The translations under genes were made by a program, and so were the position numbers. This document shows, piece after piece, positions 42,962-50,834 of a DNA stretch of 64,000 bases (position 1 is its first letter; every line of letters starts with the position of its first letter). The stretch comes from Nocardiopsis_B mangrovi. Its GTDB lineage: Bacteria > Actinomycetota > Actinomycetes > Streptosporangiales > Streptosporangiaceae. The notes below the pieces were generated by a model, which saw only the letters and a list, made by a program, of their open reading frames with translations, was not told where the DNA came from and did not search any database. Location of the stretch: the NCBI RefSeq assembly GCF_042653925.1, contig NZ_JBHSFQ010000002.1, forward strand, positions 124,001 through 188,000, given 5' to 3'.

Positions 42962-44526
42962 GCGCCGCCCTCGTTCTTCGTGTCGTCCGGCCCGGTGGCG
43001 CCGGCCCCGGTCATGGCCGAGCCCAGCTGCTCGGGGGTGACCGTCATCGGATCCGCCGAGGCGACCAGCCGGCCGCGGAGGATCACGTGCAGGGTGTCCG
43101 ACATGCCGATCAGCTCGTCGAGGTCGGCGGAGACCAGCAGCACGGCGAGTCCTTCGGCGCGGGCCCGGCGCAGGTGGTCCCAGATGGCGGCCTGCGCGCC
43201 GACGTCCACGCCCCGGGTTGGATGCGCGGCGACCAGCACCTTCGGTGCCCCGCTCATCTCCCGGCCCACGATCAGCTTCTGCTGGTTGCCGCCGCTCAGG
43301 GCGTCGGCGATGACGTCGATGCCCGGCGTGCGCACGTCGTAGTCGGCGACGATGCGCTCGGTGTCGGCGCGGGCCCCGCCGCGGTCGATCCACATCCCCT
43401 TGGCGCTGGGCGGGCGGCCCTGGTGGCCCAGGACGCGGTTCTCCCACAGCGGGGATTCCAGCAGCAGGCCGTGGCGGTGGCGGTCCTCGGGGACGTAGCC
43501 GACCCCGGCCTCGCGGATCGCCAGGGTGGACCACGCGGTGATGTCGGTACCGCCGAGCGAGATGGTGCCGGAGCCGGCCGGCCGCATGCCCATGACCGCC
43601 TCGATCAGCTCCGACTGGCCGTTGCCCTCGACCCCGGCGATGCCGACGATCTCACCGCTGCGGATCTCCAGCGACACGTCGTCGACCACCGGGCGGCCGC
43701 CCGCCCCGGTCACCCGCAGCCGGTCGATGCGCAGCATCACCGTGTCGGTCACGGTGGACTCGCGAAGCTCGGGGACCGGCAGCTCGCCGCCGACCATCAG
43801 GGTGGCCAGCTCGCGCGCCGTGGTGGCGCCCGGGTCGACGGTGGCGACCGTGGTGCCCCGGCGGATCACCGTGATCTCGTCGGCGACCGACAGCACCTCG
43901 TCGAGCTTGTGCGAGATGAAGATGACCGTCAGTCCCTCGCGCTTGAGCTCGCGCAGGTTGTCGAACAGCTCCTCGACCTCTTGGGGGACCAGGACCGCCG
44001 TCGGCTCGTCGAGGATGATGATCCCCGCGCCGCGGTAGAGGACCTTGAGGATCTCCACGCGCTGGCGGTCGCCGACACCGAGGTCCTCCATGAGCAGCCC
44101 GGGGTCGACGCCCATCCCGTAGCGCCGGCCCAGCTCCGCGATGACCTCCCGGGCCTTGGCGCCGATGCCGTGGCGCCCCTCGGCCCCCAGCACCACGTTC
44201 TCCATGACGGTGAGGTTGTCCGCGAGCATGAAGTGCTGGTGCACCATCCCGATGCCGTGCTTGATGGCGTCGGAGGGGGAGTTCAGCCGCACGGGCGCGC
44301 CGTGGACCGCGATCGTGCCCTCGTCCGGCCGGTGCATGCCGTAGAGGGTCTTCATGAGGGTGGACTTCCCGGCACCGTTCTCGCCCACGATCGCGTGGAC
44401 CGTGCCGGGGGCGACCGTGATGTCGATGTCGTGATTGGCCACGACCCCGGGGAACCGCTTGGTGATCCCGCGCAGCTCAACGGCGGCGGGAGGTGCCTCC
44501 CCGCCGCCCGATGGCGTGCTGCTCAT
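42958..44526 (-). CDS. Nucleoside ABC transporter, tandem ATP-binding protein
   Basis: 522 aa from ATG 44526 with AGGAG upstream. Two fused ATPase domains as in sugar/nucleoside importers: the first with VGENGAGKSTLMKTLYG, GVGDRQRVEILKVLY and IIILDEPTAVLVPQE; the second with VEGNGQSELIEAVMG, LSGGNQQKLIVGREM and VLVAAHPTRGVDVGAQ. The degenerate second Walker A and the missing DEP in the second Walker B are normal for this family. It energises uptake by the two permeases downstream. Confidence 0.94.
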   Translation of the reverse strand: MSSTPSGGGEAPPAAVELRGITKRFPGVVANHDIDITVAPGTVHAIVGENGAGKSTLMKTLYGMHRPDEGTIAVHGAPVRLNSPSDAIKHGIGMVHQHFMLADNLTVMENVVLGAEGRHGIGAKAREVIAELGRRYGMGVDPGLLMEDLGVGDRQRVEILKVLYRGAGIIILDEPTAVLVPQEVEELFDNLRELKREGLTVIFISHKLDEVLSVADEITVIRRGTTVATVDPGATTARELATLMVGGELPVPELRESTVTDTVMLRIDRLRVTGAGGRPVVDDVSLEIRSGEIVGIAGVEGNGQSELIEAVMGMRPAGSGTISLGGTDITAWSTLAIREAGVGYVPEDRHRHGLLLESPLWENRVLGHQGRPPSAKGMWIDRGGARADTERIVADYDVRTPGIDVIADALSGGNQQKLIVGREMSGAPKVLVAAHPTRGVDVGAQAAIWDHLRRARAEGLAVLLVSADLDELIGMSDTLHVILRGRLVASADPMTVTPEQLGSAMTGAGATGPDDTKNEGGA

Positions 44527-44672
44527 CCGACTCCTAGGTTTCCTGGTGGCCGCCGCCCGGTGAGGATCTGCCCGCCGGCGGCGGCGGATGTGGGGCGCTG
44601 TGACGCGCCGCGGCACCGGGACCAGGGCACGCTCCCTGGATCCCGGCGCCGCTGTCATCGGACCGAGCCACT

Positions 44673-45743
44673 CTACGGCTCGGTCGGGACCTCGATCTCG
44701 CCGTCGATGATCTGCTGCTTCAGCTCGTCGAGCTGCTCCTGGACGTCGCCGATCTGCTCCTCGTTGGCCGTGGAGTAGTCGACACCCCCGCTGGCCAGGT
44801 CGAACCGCTGGATGCCGGACTGGGCCTCGCCGTCGGCCACCGACTGCACGAACTCGAACACGGCGGTGTCGACCTGCTTGAGGGCCGAGGTGACGACGAA
44901 CGGCTTCTGCTCGTCGGTCGCCGACTCGTACTGGTCGCTGTCGACGCCGATGAACAGCCGCTCCTGCTCGGTGGCGGCCTCCAGGACGCCGTTGCCCGAT
45001 GCGCCGGCGGCGTGGTAGATGACGTCGGCGCCGGAGTCGTACTGGCCCTCGGCGGTGGACTTGCCGCGCGCGGGGTCGGAGAAGCCCGCCATGTCCGGCG
45101 GCTGGGTCAGGTAGGAGATGTCGATCTCGATGTCGGGGTTGATCTCCTGGGCGCCCGCGACGTACCCGGCCTCGAACTTCTGGATCAGCGGGGTCTCGAC
45201 GCCGCCGATGAAGCCGACGTGGTCCTCCTCGGTCTTCAGCGCCGCCGCGGCCCCGGCCAGGAACGACGCCTGCTCCTCGGTGAACACCAGGCTGGTGACG
45301 TTGTCGAGGTCGTCGATCTCGGAGTCGACGATGGCGAAATCGACGTCGGCGTAGGCCTCCTCCGCCGCGACCGCCCGCATGGGCTCGGCGTAGGCGAAGC
45401 CGACCCCGATGACGACGTCGAAGCCCTCGTCGGCCATGAGCCGCAGGCGCTCCTCCTTGTCGACGTCGGACTCGCCCTCCTGGGGCTCGAAGTCCTGCAC
45501 GTCGTCGGCGCTGATGCCCAGCTCGTCCTGGACGCGTTCGAGCCCGCGGTAGGCGGAGTCGTTGAACGACCGGTCGCCCCGGCCGCCGACGTCGTAGGCG
45601 AGGCCGACCCGCAGGCCGCCGCCCTCGCCCGAGGCGTCTCCGCCTTCATCGCCGCCCTGGGGGCTGTCACAGGCCGTCATGGCCAGGGTCACGACGCCGG
45701 CCGCCGCGATGGCGGCGAACTTGGCGGCTAGCTTCCGGTTCAC
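44673..45743 (-). CDS. BMP-family nucleoside-binding lipoprotein
   Basis: 356 aa. The signal peptide ends in lipobox AMTAC, so the mature protein is lipid-anchored; a Gly/Glu/Asp-rich linker follows. The Bmp/PnrA domain shows GLAYDVGGRGDRSFNDSAYR, GVGFAYAEPMRAVA, GFIGGVETPLIQKFEAGYVA and GADVIYHAAGASGNGVLEAA. PnrA relatives bind purine and pyrimidine nucleosides. First gene of the importer-cdd set; 146 nt separate it from the ATPase. A dyad upstream (45832-45848) may be its operator. Confidence 0.94.
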   Translation of the reverse strand: MNRKLAAKFAAIAAAGVVTLAMTACDSPQGGDEGGDASGEGGGLRVGLAYDVGGRGDRSFNDSAYRGLERVQDELGISADDVQDFEPQEGESDVDKEERLRLMADEGFDVVIGVGFAYAEPMRAVAAEEAYADVDFAIVDSEIDDLDNVTSLVFTEEQASFLAGAAAALKTEEDHVGFIGGVETPLIQKFEAGYVAGAQEINPDIEIDISYLTQPPDMAGFSDPARGKSTAEGQYDSGADVIYHAAGASGNGVLEAATEQERLFIGVDSDQYESATDEQKPFVVTSALKQVDTAVFEFVQSVADGEAQSGIQRFDLASGGVDYSTANEEQIGDVQEQLDELKQQIIDGEIEVPTEP

Positions 45744-45831
45744 TCTTCACTCCCCTTCGGCCCGTGGGCGGCCCACACGTCGGGCGCGCTCACCGGGTTC
45801 TGATGCCGGACGATAGCCGTTCGGTGAATTG

Positions 45832-45848
45832 TCACCAATCCATGGTGA
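45832..45848. promoter_or_regulatory. Dyad upstream of the nucleoside-import operon
   Basis: TCACCA-ATCCA-TGGTGA (45832-45848) is a perfect 6-bp inverted repeat about 90 nt before the lipoprotein start. A GGTGA/TCACC pair overlaps it on the left (45823-45836). The stretch is AT-richer than average. A GntR- or LacI-type repressor site is plausible; no regulator is encoded nearby. Confidence 0.4.
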
Positions 45849-46009
45849 AAGGTTGTTATGAAGGCGAGAGCGGAGCGAAACGGACGTTACCCGCGACACT
45901 TTCCCGCTGGCGGCGCGCGCCCGTATCTCCTGGTCGCCGGGTGACGCACCGGCAATTCGCGTTCGATTCGGACCGCAGCGTTGCGTGACCGCCGGGTGAC
46001 CGATACCGG

Positions 46010-46756
46010 TCAGTCGAGCCGGTCCGGAGCGTCCGAATGCGCCCCGCGCGCGAGGAATTCCACCGTGCTCTTCTTGAACGCCTGCGCCGACACCGCGGTC
46101 CGGTGGTCGCGCCCGGGTATCCGCACCACGTCCGAGCCGGTGGCACGGGCCAGATCCTCGACCCCCCGGGCCAGGTCATCGTGTTCGCCGGCCACGAAGA
46201 GCAACGGCACGCCGCGCGGGGCCGGGGACGCGGTGAAGGGGTGCGCCGCCTGTCCGCGGGCGCAGGCGGCCAGCGCGGCGGGGTCGGCCCCGGGCAGGGC
46301 GGCGGCCGCCCGGTAGACGCGGCCGAACGGGGTACGCGCCGAGCCGAGGGAGTTCAGGTCGGTGCCGGCGAACGCGTCATCGGGACCGAATCCGCCCAGG
46401 ACCGCGCGCCGCACCCGCTCGGGCCGGGTGAGCGCCAGTTCCCAGGCCAGCCGTGAACCCATCGAGTAGGCCACCAGGTCGGCCCGTTCGATGCCCAGGA
46501 CGTCCAGCAGCCGCACGACGTCGTCGGCCATCGCCTCCGGCGCATACGCCCGGGCCTCGTGCGGGCGCCCGCTGCCCCCGTGGCCCCGCAGGTCCACGGC
46601 GACGGTCGGAAGCCCGGCCAGGGCGCTGTCCCAGCCGGTGCGGACCCAGTTCGCGTGGTGGTCGGTCCCGAAACCGTGCAGCAGCACCACGGGTACCCCG
46701 CTGCCGCGGGTCGCGGTGTGGTGCAGCGGGGCATCGCCGGCGGGCGGGTGGGACAA
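46010..46756 (-). CDS. Alpha/beta-fold hydrolase at the end of the keto-acid dehydrogenase operon
   Basis: 248 aa from TTG 46756, preceded by GGAGGTGG; ATG 46825 would add a low-complexity Arg stretch. Catalytic features: oxyanion-side VVLLHGFGTDHHANW, the nucleophile elbow VAYSMGSRLAWELA, the acid in GVPLLFVAGEHDD, and the His in IPGRDHRTAVSAQAF. It follows the free lipoyl protein by 100 nt. In AcoC-type acetoin dehydrogenase E2 a lipoyl domain is fused to just such a hydrolase domain, so the pair may be a split equivalent (inference). Confidence 0.85.
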   Translation of the reverse strand: MSHPPAGDAPLHHTATRGSGVPVVLLHGFGTDHHANWVRTGWDSALAGLPTVAVDLRGHGGSGRPHEARAYAPEAMADDVVRLLDVLGIERADLVAYSMGSRLAWELALTRPERVRRAVLGGFGPDDAFAGTDLNSLGSARTPFGRVYRAAAALPGADPAALAACARGQAAHPFTASPAPRGVPLLFVAGEHDDLARGVEDLARATGSDVVRIPGRDHRTAVSAQAFKKSTVEFLARGAHSDAPDRLD

Positions 46757-46856
46757 CGGTCCACCTCCGGGGTCGTCGTCGAACGGGCGGGGGCACGCGG
46801 GGCGCCGGCGGTCGTGCCGCCGCACCCGGGAGCGGGCCGGATGCGACGGGGGCGCG

Positions 46857-47177
46857 TCACTCGGGGGGCGGTCTGAGCCGGACCCGGCGGACCGGCTCCT
46901 CTTCGGCGGGAACGGTGCCGACGATGCCCGGCGACGGCTCCGCCTCGAAGGTCGCCAGCGGGTCGCCGACGGCGACGGTGTCGCCCTCGGCCGCGTGCAG
47001 GCGCGCCACGACGCCCGCGTGCGGCGAGGGGATCTCGACCGCCGACTTGGCGGTCTCCAGCTCCACCAGCGGGCTGTTGCGGTCGATCCGGTCGCCGGGA
47101 GCGGCCAGCCACGCCAGGACGGTCGCCTCGACCAGCCCCTCGCCGAGGTCGGGCAGCAGGAACGTCTGTTCGGCCAT
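46857..47177 (-). CDS. Stand-alone lipoyl-domain protein (truncated E2)
   Basis: 106 aa from ATG 47177, 2 nt after the E1beta stop. The lipoyl domain is complete: FLLPDLGEGLVEATVLAWLA, the lipoylated Lys in LVELETAKSAVEIPSPHAG and VGDPLATFEAEP. Its C-terminal tail (RRVRLRPPPE) resembles the first linker of an E2, but the peripheral-subunit-binding and acyltransferase domains are absent; I found no frame restoring them before the hydrolase gene. It can shuttle acyl or reducing groups for E1 but cannot form an E2 core by itself. Confidence 0.9.
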   Translation of the reverse strand: MAEQTFLLPDLGEGLVEATVLAWLAAPGDRIDRNSPLVELETAKSAVEIPSPHAGVVARLHAAEGDTVAVGDPLATFEAEPSPGIVGTVPAEEEPVRRVRLRPPPE

Positions 47178-47179
47178 CG

Positions 47180-48214
47180 TCAGAACTCCAGGGTCCGTTG
47201 CACCGCGAGCAGGATGCGGTCGATGGTGGGCAGGTACTGCGGTTCCAGCGGACCCGCGGGGTAGGGTACGTCGAAGCCGGTCACCCGCTGCACGGGCGCG
47301 GTGAGGTCGCGGAAGGACCGCTCGGTGACCAGGGCGGCGACCTCGGCGCCCAGCCCGGCGGTCAGCGGGGCCTCGTGGACCACGACCGCCCGCCCGGTGC
47401 GCGACACCGAGGCGGCCAGCCCGTCGGCGTCGATCGGCTTGAGCCAGCGCAGGTCCACGACCTCCAGGTCCACGCCGTCCTCCGCGGCGAGCTCGGCCGC
47501 CTTGCGGCAGCGGCCCACCATCGCGCCCCACGCCACCAGCGTGGCGTGCCGCCCGCGGCGGACGACCCGGCAGGTCCCGACCGGATCGGGGACCGGTCCG
47601 CCGTCCTCCGCTCCGGGGCCGGCGCACACCGGGCCGCGCTCCCAGTAGCGGGCCTTGGGCTCCATGAACACGACCGGGTCGTCGGCGCGGATCGACTGGA
47701 GCAGCAGCCGGTGGGCCTGGTCGGGGTCGGCCGGGGCGACGACCTTGAGCCCCGGCACGTGGGCGAACAGCGCCTCCAGGCTCTCCCCGTGGTGCTCGGG
47801 CGCGCGGATGCCGCCGAAGCTGGGCAGCCGCAGCGTGATGGGCATGGGCGCGGTGCCGCGCGAGCGGTAGTGCATGCGCGCCATCTGGTTGACGATCTGG
47901 TCGACGGCCGGGTAGGCGAAGCCGTCGAACTGGAGCTCGGGAACGGGCCGGAACCCGTTCATGGCCAGCCCCACCGCCAGTCCGACGATGGCGGATTCGG
48001 CCAGCGGGGTGTCGAAGACCCGCTGCTCGCCGAAGGCGGCCTGGAGGCCGTCCGTCACCCGGAAGACGCCGCCCAGGCGGCCGACGTCCTCGCCGAACAC
48101 CAGCGTTGCGGGGTCCTCGGCCAGCGCCGTGCGCAGGGCCAGGTTGATGGCCTGCTGCATCGTCAGCTCGGTGCAGGGCGCCTGTGCTTCGCGGTCGACC
48201 ACCAGATCGGTCAC
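47180..48214 (-). CDS. Alpha-keto-acid dehydrogenase E1 component, beta subunit
   Basis: 344 aa from GTG 48214, overlapping the E1alpha stop (GTGA). Transketolase-like pyrimidine-binding and C-terminal domains: TMQQAINLALRTALAEDP, VFGEDVGRLGGVFRVTDGL, FDTPLAESAIVGLAVGLAMN, PEHHGESLEALFAHVPGLKV and VVDLRWLKPIDADGL. Together with E1alpha it decarboxylates a 2-oxo acid (pyruvate, branched-chain oxo acid or acetoin) using thiamine diphosphate. The exact substrate is not decided by the sequence. Confidence 0.93.
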   Translation of the reverse strand: MTDLVVDREAQAPCTELTMQQAINLALRTALAEDPATLVFGEDVGRLGGVFRVTDGLQAAFGEQRVFDTPLAESAIVGLAVGLAMNGFRPVPELQFDGFAYPAVDQIVNQMARMHYRSRGTAPMPITLRLPSFGGIRAPEHHGESLEALFAHVPGLKVVAPADPDQAHRLLLQSIRADDPVVFMEPKARYWERGPVCAGPGAEDGGPVPDPVGTCRVVRRGRHATLVAWGAMVGRCRKAAELAAEDGVDLEVVDLRWLKPIDADGLAASVSRTGRAVVVHEAPLTAGLGAEVAALVTERSFRDLTAPVQRVTGFDVPYPAGPLEPQYLPTIDRILLAVQRTLEF

Positions 48215-49251
48215 GCCTCGACCTCCTCGTGCCAGACTCTCTGCTGCCGGGCCAGCTCCCGCGTGGGCTCGCGCAGGACGTAGGCGAACATGTCGGTCCC
48301 GGGCGGTTCCGGGGCGGCGCTCACGGCGTCGCGGATCCGCTCCGCGTCGGCCCGGGCCTCGGCTTCGGCGCATGCGAAGAACGCGGCTCCGGCGTGGCCG
48401 GCGCGCTCCAGTTCGCGGCGCAGGCGCGGCAGTGGGTCGCGCCCGCGCCAGGCGCGCTCCTCGGCGGGGTCGCGGTAACGGCCGGGGTCGTCGGAGGTCG
48501 AGTGGGGTTCGAGCCGGTAGGTCAGCGCCTCGATGAGGGTCGGCCCCTCGCCGTTGCGGGCGCGCTCCAGGGCCTCGTGGGTGGCCGCGTGCACCGCGGC
48601 GGCGTCGTTGCCGTCGACCGTGACACCGGGCATCCCGTAGCCCGCGGCCCGCGCCGCGACCGACCCGCCCGCGATCTGCCGCTCGTTGGGCACCGACAGC
48701 GCCCACCGGTTGTTCTGGCAGATGAACACCACGGGGGCGCCGTAGACCCCCGCGAAGTTCATGGCCTCGTGGACGTCTCCTTCGGAGCTGGCGCCGTCGC
48801 CGAAGTAGGAGAGGGCGCAGCCGCCTCCCCCGCGCAGGCGCTCGCCCACCGCCCAGCCCACCGCGTGCGGCACGGGCCCGCCGACGACGGCGTTGACGGG
48901 CGCGAAGCGCGAGGCCATCGGGTCGTAGAGGCCGCCGTGCCACAGGGCGCGGTGGCTGGCCATGTAGCCGGCCATGTCCACGCCCAGGGTCAGCGCGACG
49001 CCCATCTCGCGGTAGGTGGGGAAGACGAAGTCCGTGCCCCGCTCGGCCGCCGCGGCGCTGCCCACCTGCGCGGCCTCCTGCCCGCGCACGGACACGTAGG
49101 CGGGGAAGACGCCTTGGCGCTGGAGGGCGATCGCCTCGGTGTCGAGCAGGCGGGTGGCGAGCATGTCGCGGTACAGGCGGCGGCCCAGTTCCGCCGGGAG
49201 GCCGCCTGCGGCGGGCCGGATCCCGGCGTCCGGCGGATCGGTGGTGTGCAT
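48211..49251 (-). CDS. Alpha-keto-acid dehydrogenase E1 component, alpha subunit
   Basis: 346 aa. The ThDP-binding motif runs from GDGASSEGDVHEAMNFAG to CQNNRWALSVP. SVRGQEAAQVGSAAA and DFVFPTYREMGVALTLGVDM are typical of PDH/BCKDH E1alpha, as are YRLEPHSTSDDPGRYRD and the phosphorylation-loop region. First gene of a four-gene operon with E1beta, a lipoyl protein and a hydrolase. An ATTGTC/GACAAT dyad lies 70 nt upstream, and an Lrp-type regulator is encoded 0.9 kb away. Confidence 0.93.
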   Translation of the reverse strand: MHTTDPPDAGIRPAAGGLPAELGRRLYRDMLATRLLDTEAIALQRQGVFPAYVSVRGQEAAQVGSAAAAERGTDFVFPTYREMGVALTLGVDMAGYMASHRALWHGGLYDPMASRFAPVNAVVGGPVPHAVGWAVGERLRGGGGCALSYFGDGASSEGDVHEAMNFAGVYGAPVVFICQNNRWALSVPNERQIAGGSVAARAAGYGMPGVTVDGNDAAAVHAATHEALERARNGEGPTLIEALTYRLEPHSTSDDPGRYRDPAEERAWRGRDPLPRLRRELERAGHAGAAFFACAEAEARADAERIRDAVSAAPEPPGTDMFAYVLREPTRELARQQRVWHEEVEA

Positions 49252-49320
49252 GTCGAGCGCCTCCCCGGCCGGTCGGTCGCGACCGTCGCGGCGGGCGACG
49301 GTCGAGACGGTCGTGGGACG

Positions 49321-49343
49321 ATTGTCGGCAATACATCGACAAT
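49321..49343. promoter_or_regulatory. Dyad upstream of the keto-acid dehydrogenase operon
   Basis: ATTGTC (49321-49326) and GACAAT (49338-49343) with 11 bp between lie 70 nt before the E1alpha start, in an AT-rich patch. Lrp/AsnC regulators, one of which is encoded at 50167, bind imperfect dyads of this size and often control such operons in actinobacteria. The link is inference. Confidence 0.4.
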
Positions 49344-49477
49344 CACGCTAGATATGGGCGAAAAGTCGATACGGATGCGCACCGGAAAGCGTATTCGGTG
49401 CGCTCATGTCGAAAATCACCGTCGGTAACGAGGGGCGAACCGGACGATCGGACACTCGTGACGAACGGCGCGTCTGA

Positions 49478-49837
49478 TCACAGATCCGGCAGGGGATCGG
49501 GCGGGAGCGCCGACCGCCCGGCGATTTCGGCGTCGCAGGCGTTGATGACCGACACGTACTCCTCGTCGACCTCGAAGGTGTGCCCGCCCAGGTCGAACGT
49601 CGGGATGAGGTGCGTGTGCACCGGCCCGATCCGCACGGTCCGCGGGAAGACGTGCCAGATGCTCTTGGGCCGCGTGCGGCTCCAGAACCTGTTCAGCAGG
49701 ACCGTGATGGCCGAGTCGGTCACCACGAAGACGAAGTACATCGACTCGTTCCACGATGCCGGGAAGATGTAGCGGATCTCGGCCCCGGCGGGCAGGAACC
49801 CTCGGGTCCTGTCGCGGACCTCCGCAGGGACGGGCAT
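49478..49837 (-). CDS. Hypothetical protein, 119 aa
   Basis: Start ATG 49837 has AGGAGAG upstream. The sequence alternates beta-prone segments (AEIRYIFPASWNESMYFVFV, DSAITVLLNRFWSRTRPKSI, VRIGPVHTHLIPTFDLG) and resembles small PH-like actinobacterial proteins, but I cannot assign a family with confidence. No signal peptide or membrane helix. It lies between the dehydrogenase operon and the Lrp gene, without obvious link. Confidence 0.7.
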   Translation of the reverse strand: MPVPAEVRDRTRGFLPAGAEIRYIFPASWNESMYFVFVVTDSAITVLLNRFWSRTRPKSIWHVFPRTVRIGPVHTHLIPTFDLGGHTFEVDEEYVSVINACDAEIAGRSALPPDPLPDL

Positions 49838-50166
49838 GGGGGACTCTCCTCGCGGCGGCGCCCCGCGGGGCGCAGGGGGACAGGCCATCCATGCTAGGCG
49901 GCGGGCCCGGCCCGCCCCACAGGCCGAGCGGGGAGCATCGAGCGAGCCGGAGGGACGGTGTGACGAGGAAGGGCGGCGCCTTGAGGCGCTCCCGCAGGCT
50001 GAGCGGGCGACACCGCGCGAGTGGGGGCCGGGCTGCCGCGCCGGCGGGCCGGGCGACGGCCGGGCCGGTGCCGTGACGGGTTGGGAAACGCGGCCGGTAC
50101 CCGGTGGACGGATGCGCCGGTTGCTGGTACTTCGTTGCTTATTCGTCTAGGGGTCTGGAGTGGCCG
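49838..50166. other. Intergenic region with family-2 repeat copy B and the Lrp promoter
   Basis: No gene is supported in these 329 bases. They hold the repeat at 49962-50034 and, near the Lrp gene, an AT-richer tract (TACTTCGTTGCTTATTCG) that is probably its promoter. Confidence 0.5.
49962..50034 (+). repeat. Dispersed intergenic repeat, family 2, copy B
   Basis: Related to 9508-9582: GACGAGGAAG, then GCCTTGAGGCGCTCCCGCAG, then a GGGGGCC run. Upstream of it, GGACGGTGTG matches GAGCGGTGTG before copy A, where about 28 nt are inserted. It lies about 130 nt before the Lrp-type gene. Confidence 0.5.
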
Positions 50167-50718
50167 ATGGCAAACGGGGACGAGCAGGGGCACGCGCGCG
50201 ACCGGTTGGGGCGGGGACGGCCGGCCCGGCTCCCCGATCCGACCGACGAGGTCATCATCGGCGCGCTCGCCGATGACGCCCGGACCGGCATCACCGAGAT
50301 CGCCGCCATGGCGAACGTGTCCCGTGCCACCGCGTACAACCGCATCAAGCGGCTGACGGAGGACGGCGTGATCCGGGGCTACTCCATGGTCCCGGACCAC
50401 TCCCGGATGGGCCTGGACGTCACCGCCCTGGTGCTGATCTCCGGCAGCCAGCCCGACTGGCGGGCCAACAGGGAGATCCTGTCGTCCTACCCGGAGATCG
50501 AGTACTGCTGGTACGTGGTGGGCTCCGCCGACATCGTGCTGCTCGTCCGGGTGGCCGACACCAACCAGTTGCGCGACCTCATCCTGACCCGGCTCCAGTC
50601 CCTGCCGGGGGTGACCGCCACCCAGACCCTCACCGTGATCGACGAGGTGGTGCACCGGCCCGTGGTGCGCCCGGCCGGCCCGGCGACCGGGAACGCCACG
50701 GGCCGGCCCGCCGGCTGA
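50167..50718 (+). CDS. Lrp/AsnC-family transcriptional regulator
   Basis: 183 aa from ATG 50167 with GGAG 6 nt upstream. The helix-turn-helix is IIGALADDARTGITEIAAMA then NVSRATAYNRIKRLTEDGVI, followed by a RAM/AsnC ligand-binding domain (DVTALVLISGSQPDW, SADIVLLVRVADTNQLRDLI). Lrp-type regulators near branched-chain keto-acid dehydrogenase genes (BkdR-like) are known in actinobacteria and respond to amino acids, so the operon at 46010-49251 is the likely target (inference). Confidence 0.9.
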   Translation: MANGDEQGHARDRLGRGRPARLPDPTDEVIIGALADDARTGITEIAAMANVSRATAYNRIKRLTEDGVIRGYSMVPDHSRMGLDVTALVLISGSQPDWRANREILSSYPEIEYCWYVVGSADIVLLVRVADTNQLRDLILTRLQSLPGVTATQTLTVIDEVVHRPVVRPAGPATGNATGRPAG

Positions 50719-50770
50719 CACCGGCCGCCAAGAGGCGGCCGGGTCGCCGGCCGGGCCGGCGCGGGTGTCG

Positions 50771-50782
50771 GTAAGCGCTTAC
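50771..50782. promoter_or_regulatory. GTAAGCGCTTAC palindrome between convergent genes
   Basis: A perfect 12-bp palindrome with the GCGC centre typical of LacI-family operators. It lies between the ends of the Lrp and pectate lyase genes, which is a strange place for an operator. It may be chance or a decoy or roadblock site. Confidence 0.3.
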
Positions 50783-50834
50783 CCCGGAGGGTGCGGTGGG
50801 CGCTCCCCCCGGGGCGGGGGCGGTAGCGGCCGGA

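Noticed and set aside
46757..46856. Continuation of the lipoyl protein into a full E2 by frameshift
   Set aside because: The sequence after the lipoyl stop has no E3-binding or acyltransferase motifs in any frame before the hydrolase begins, so a simple frameshift would not restore an E2.
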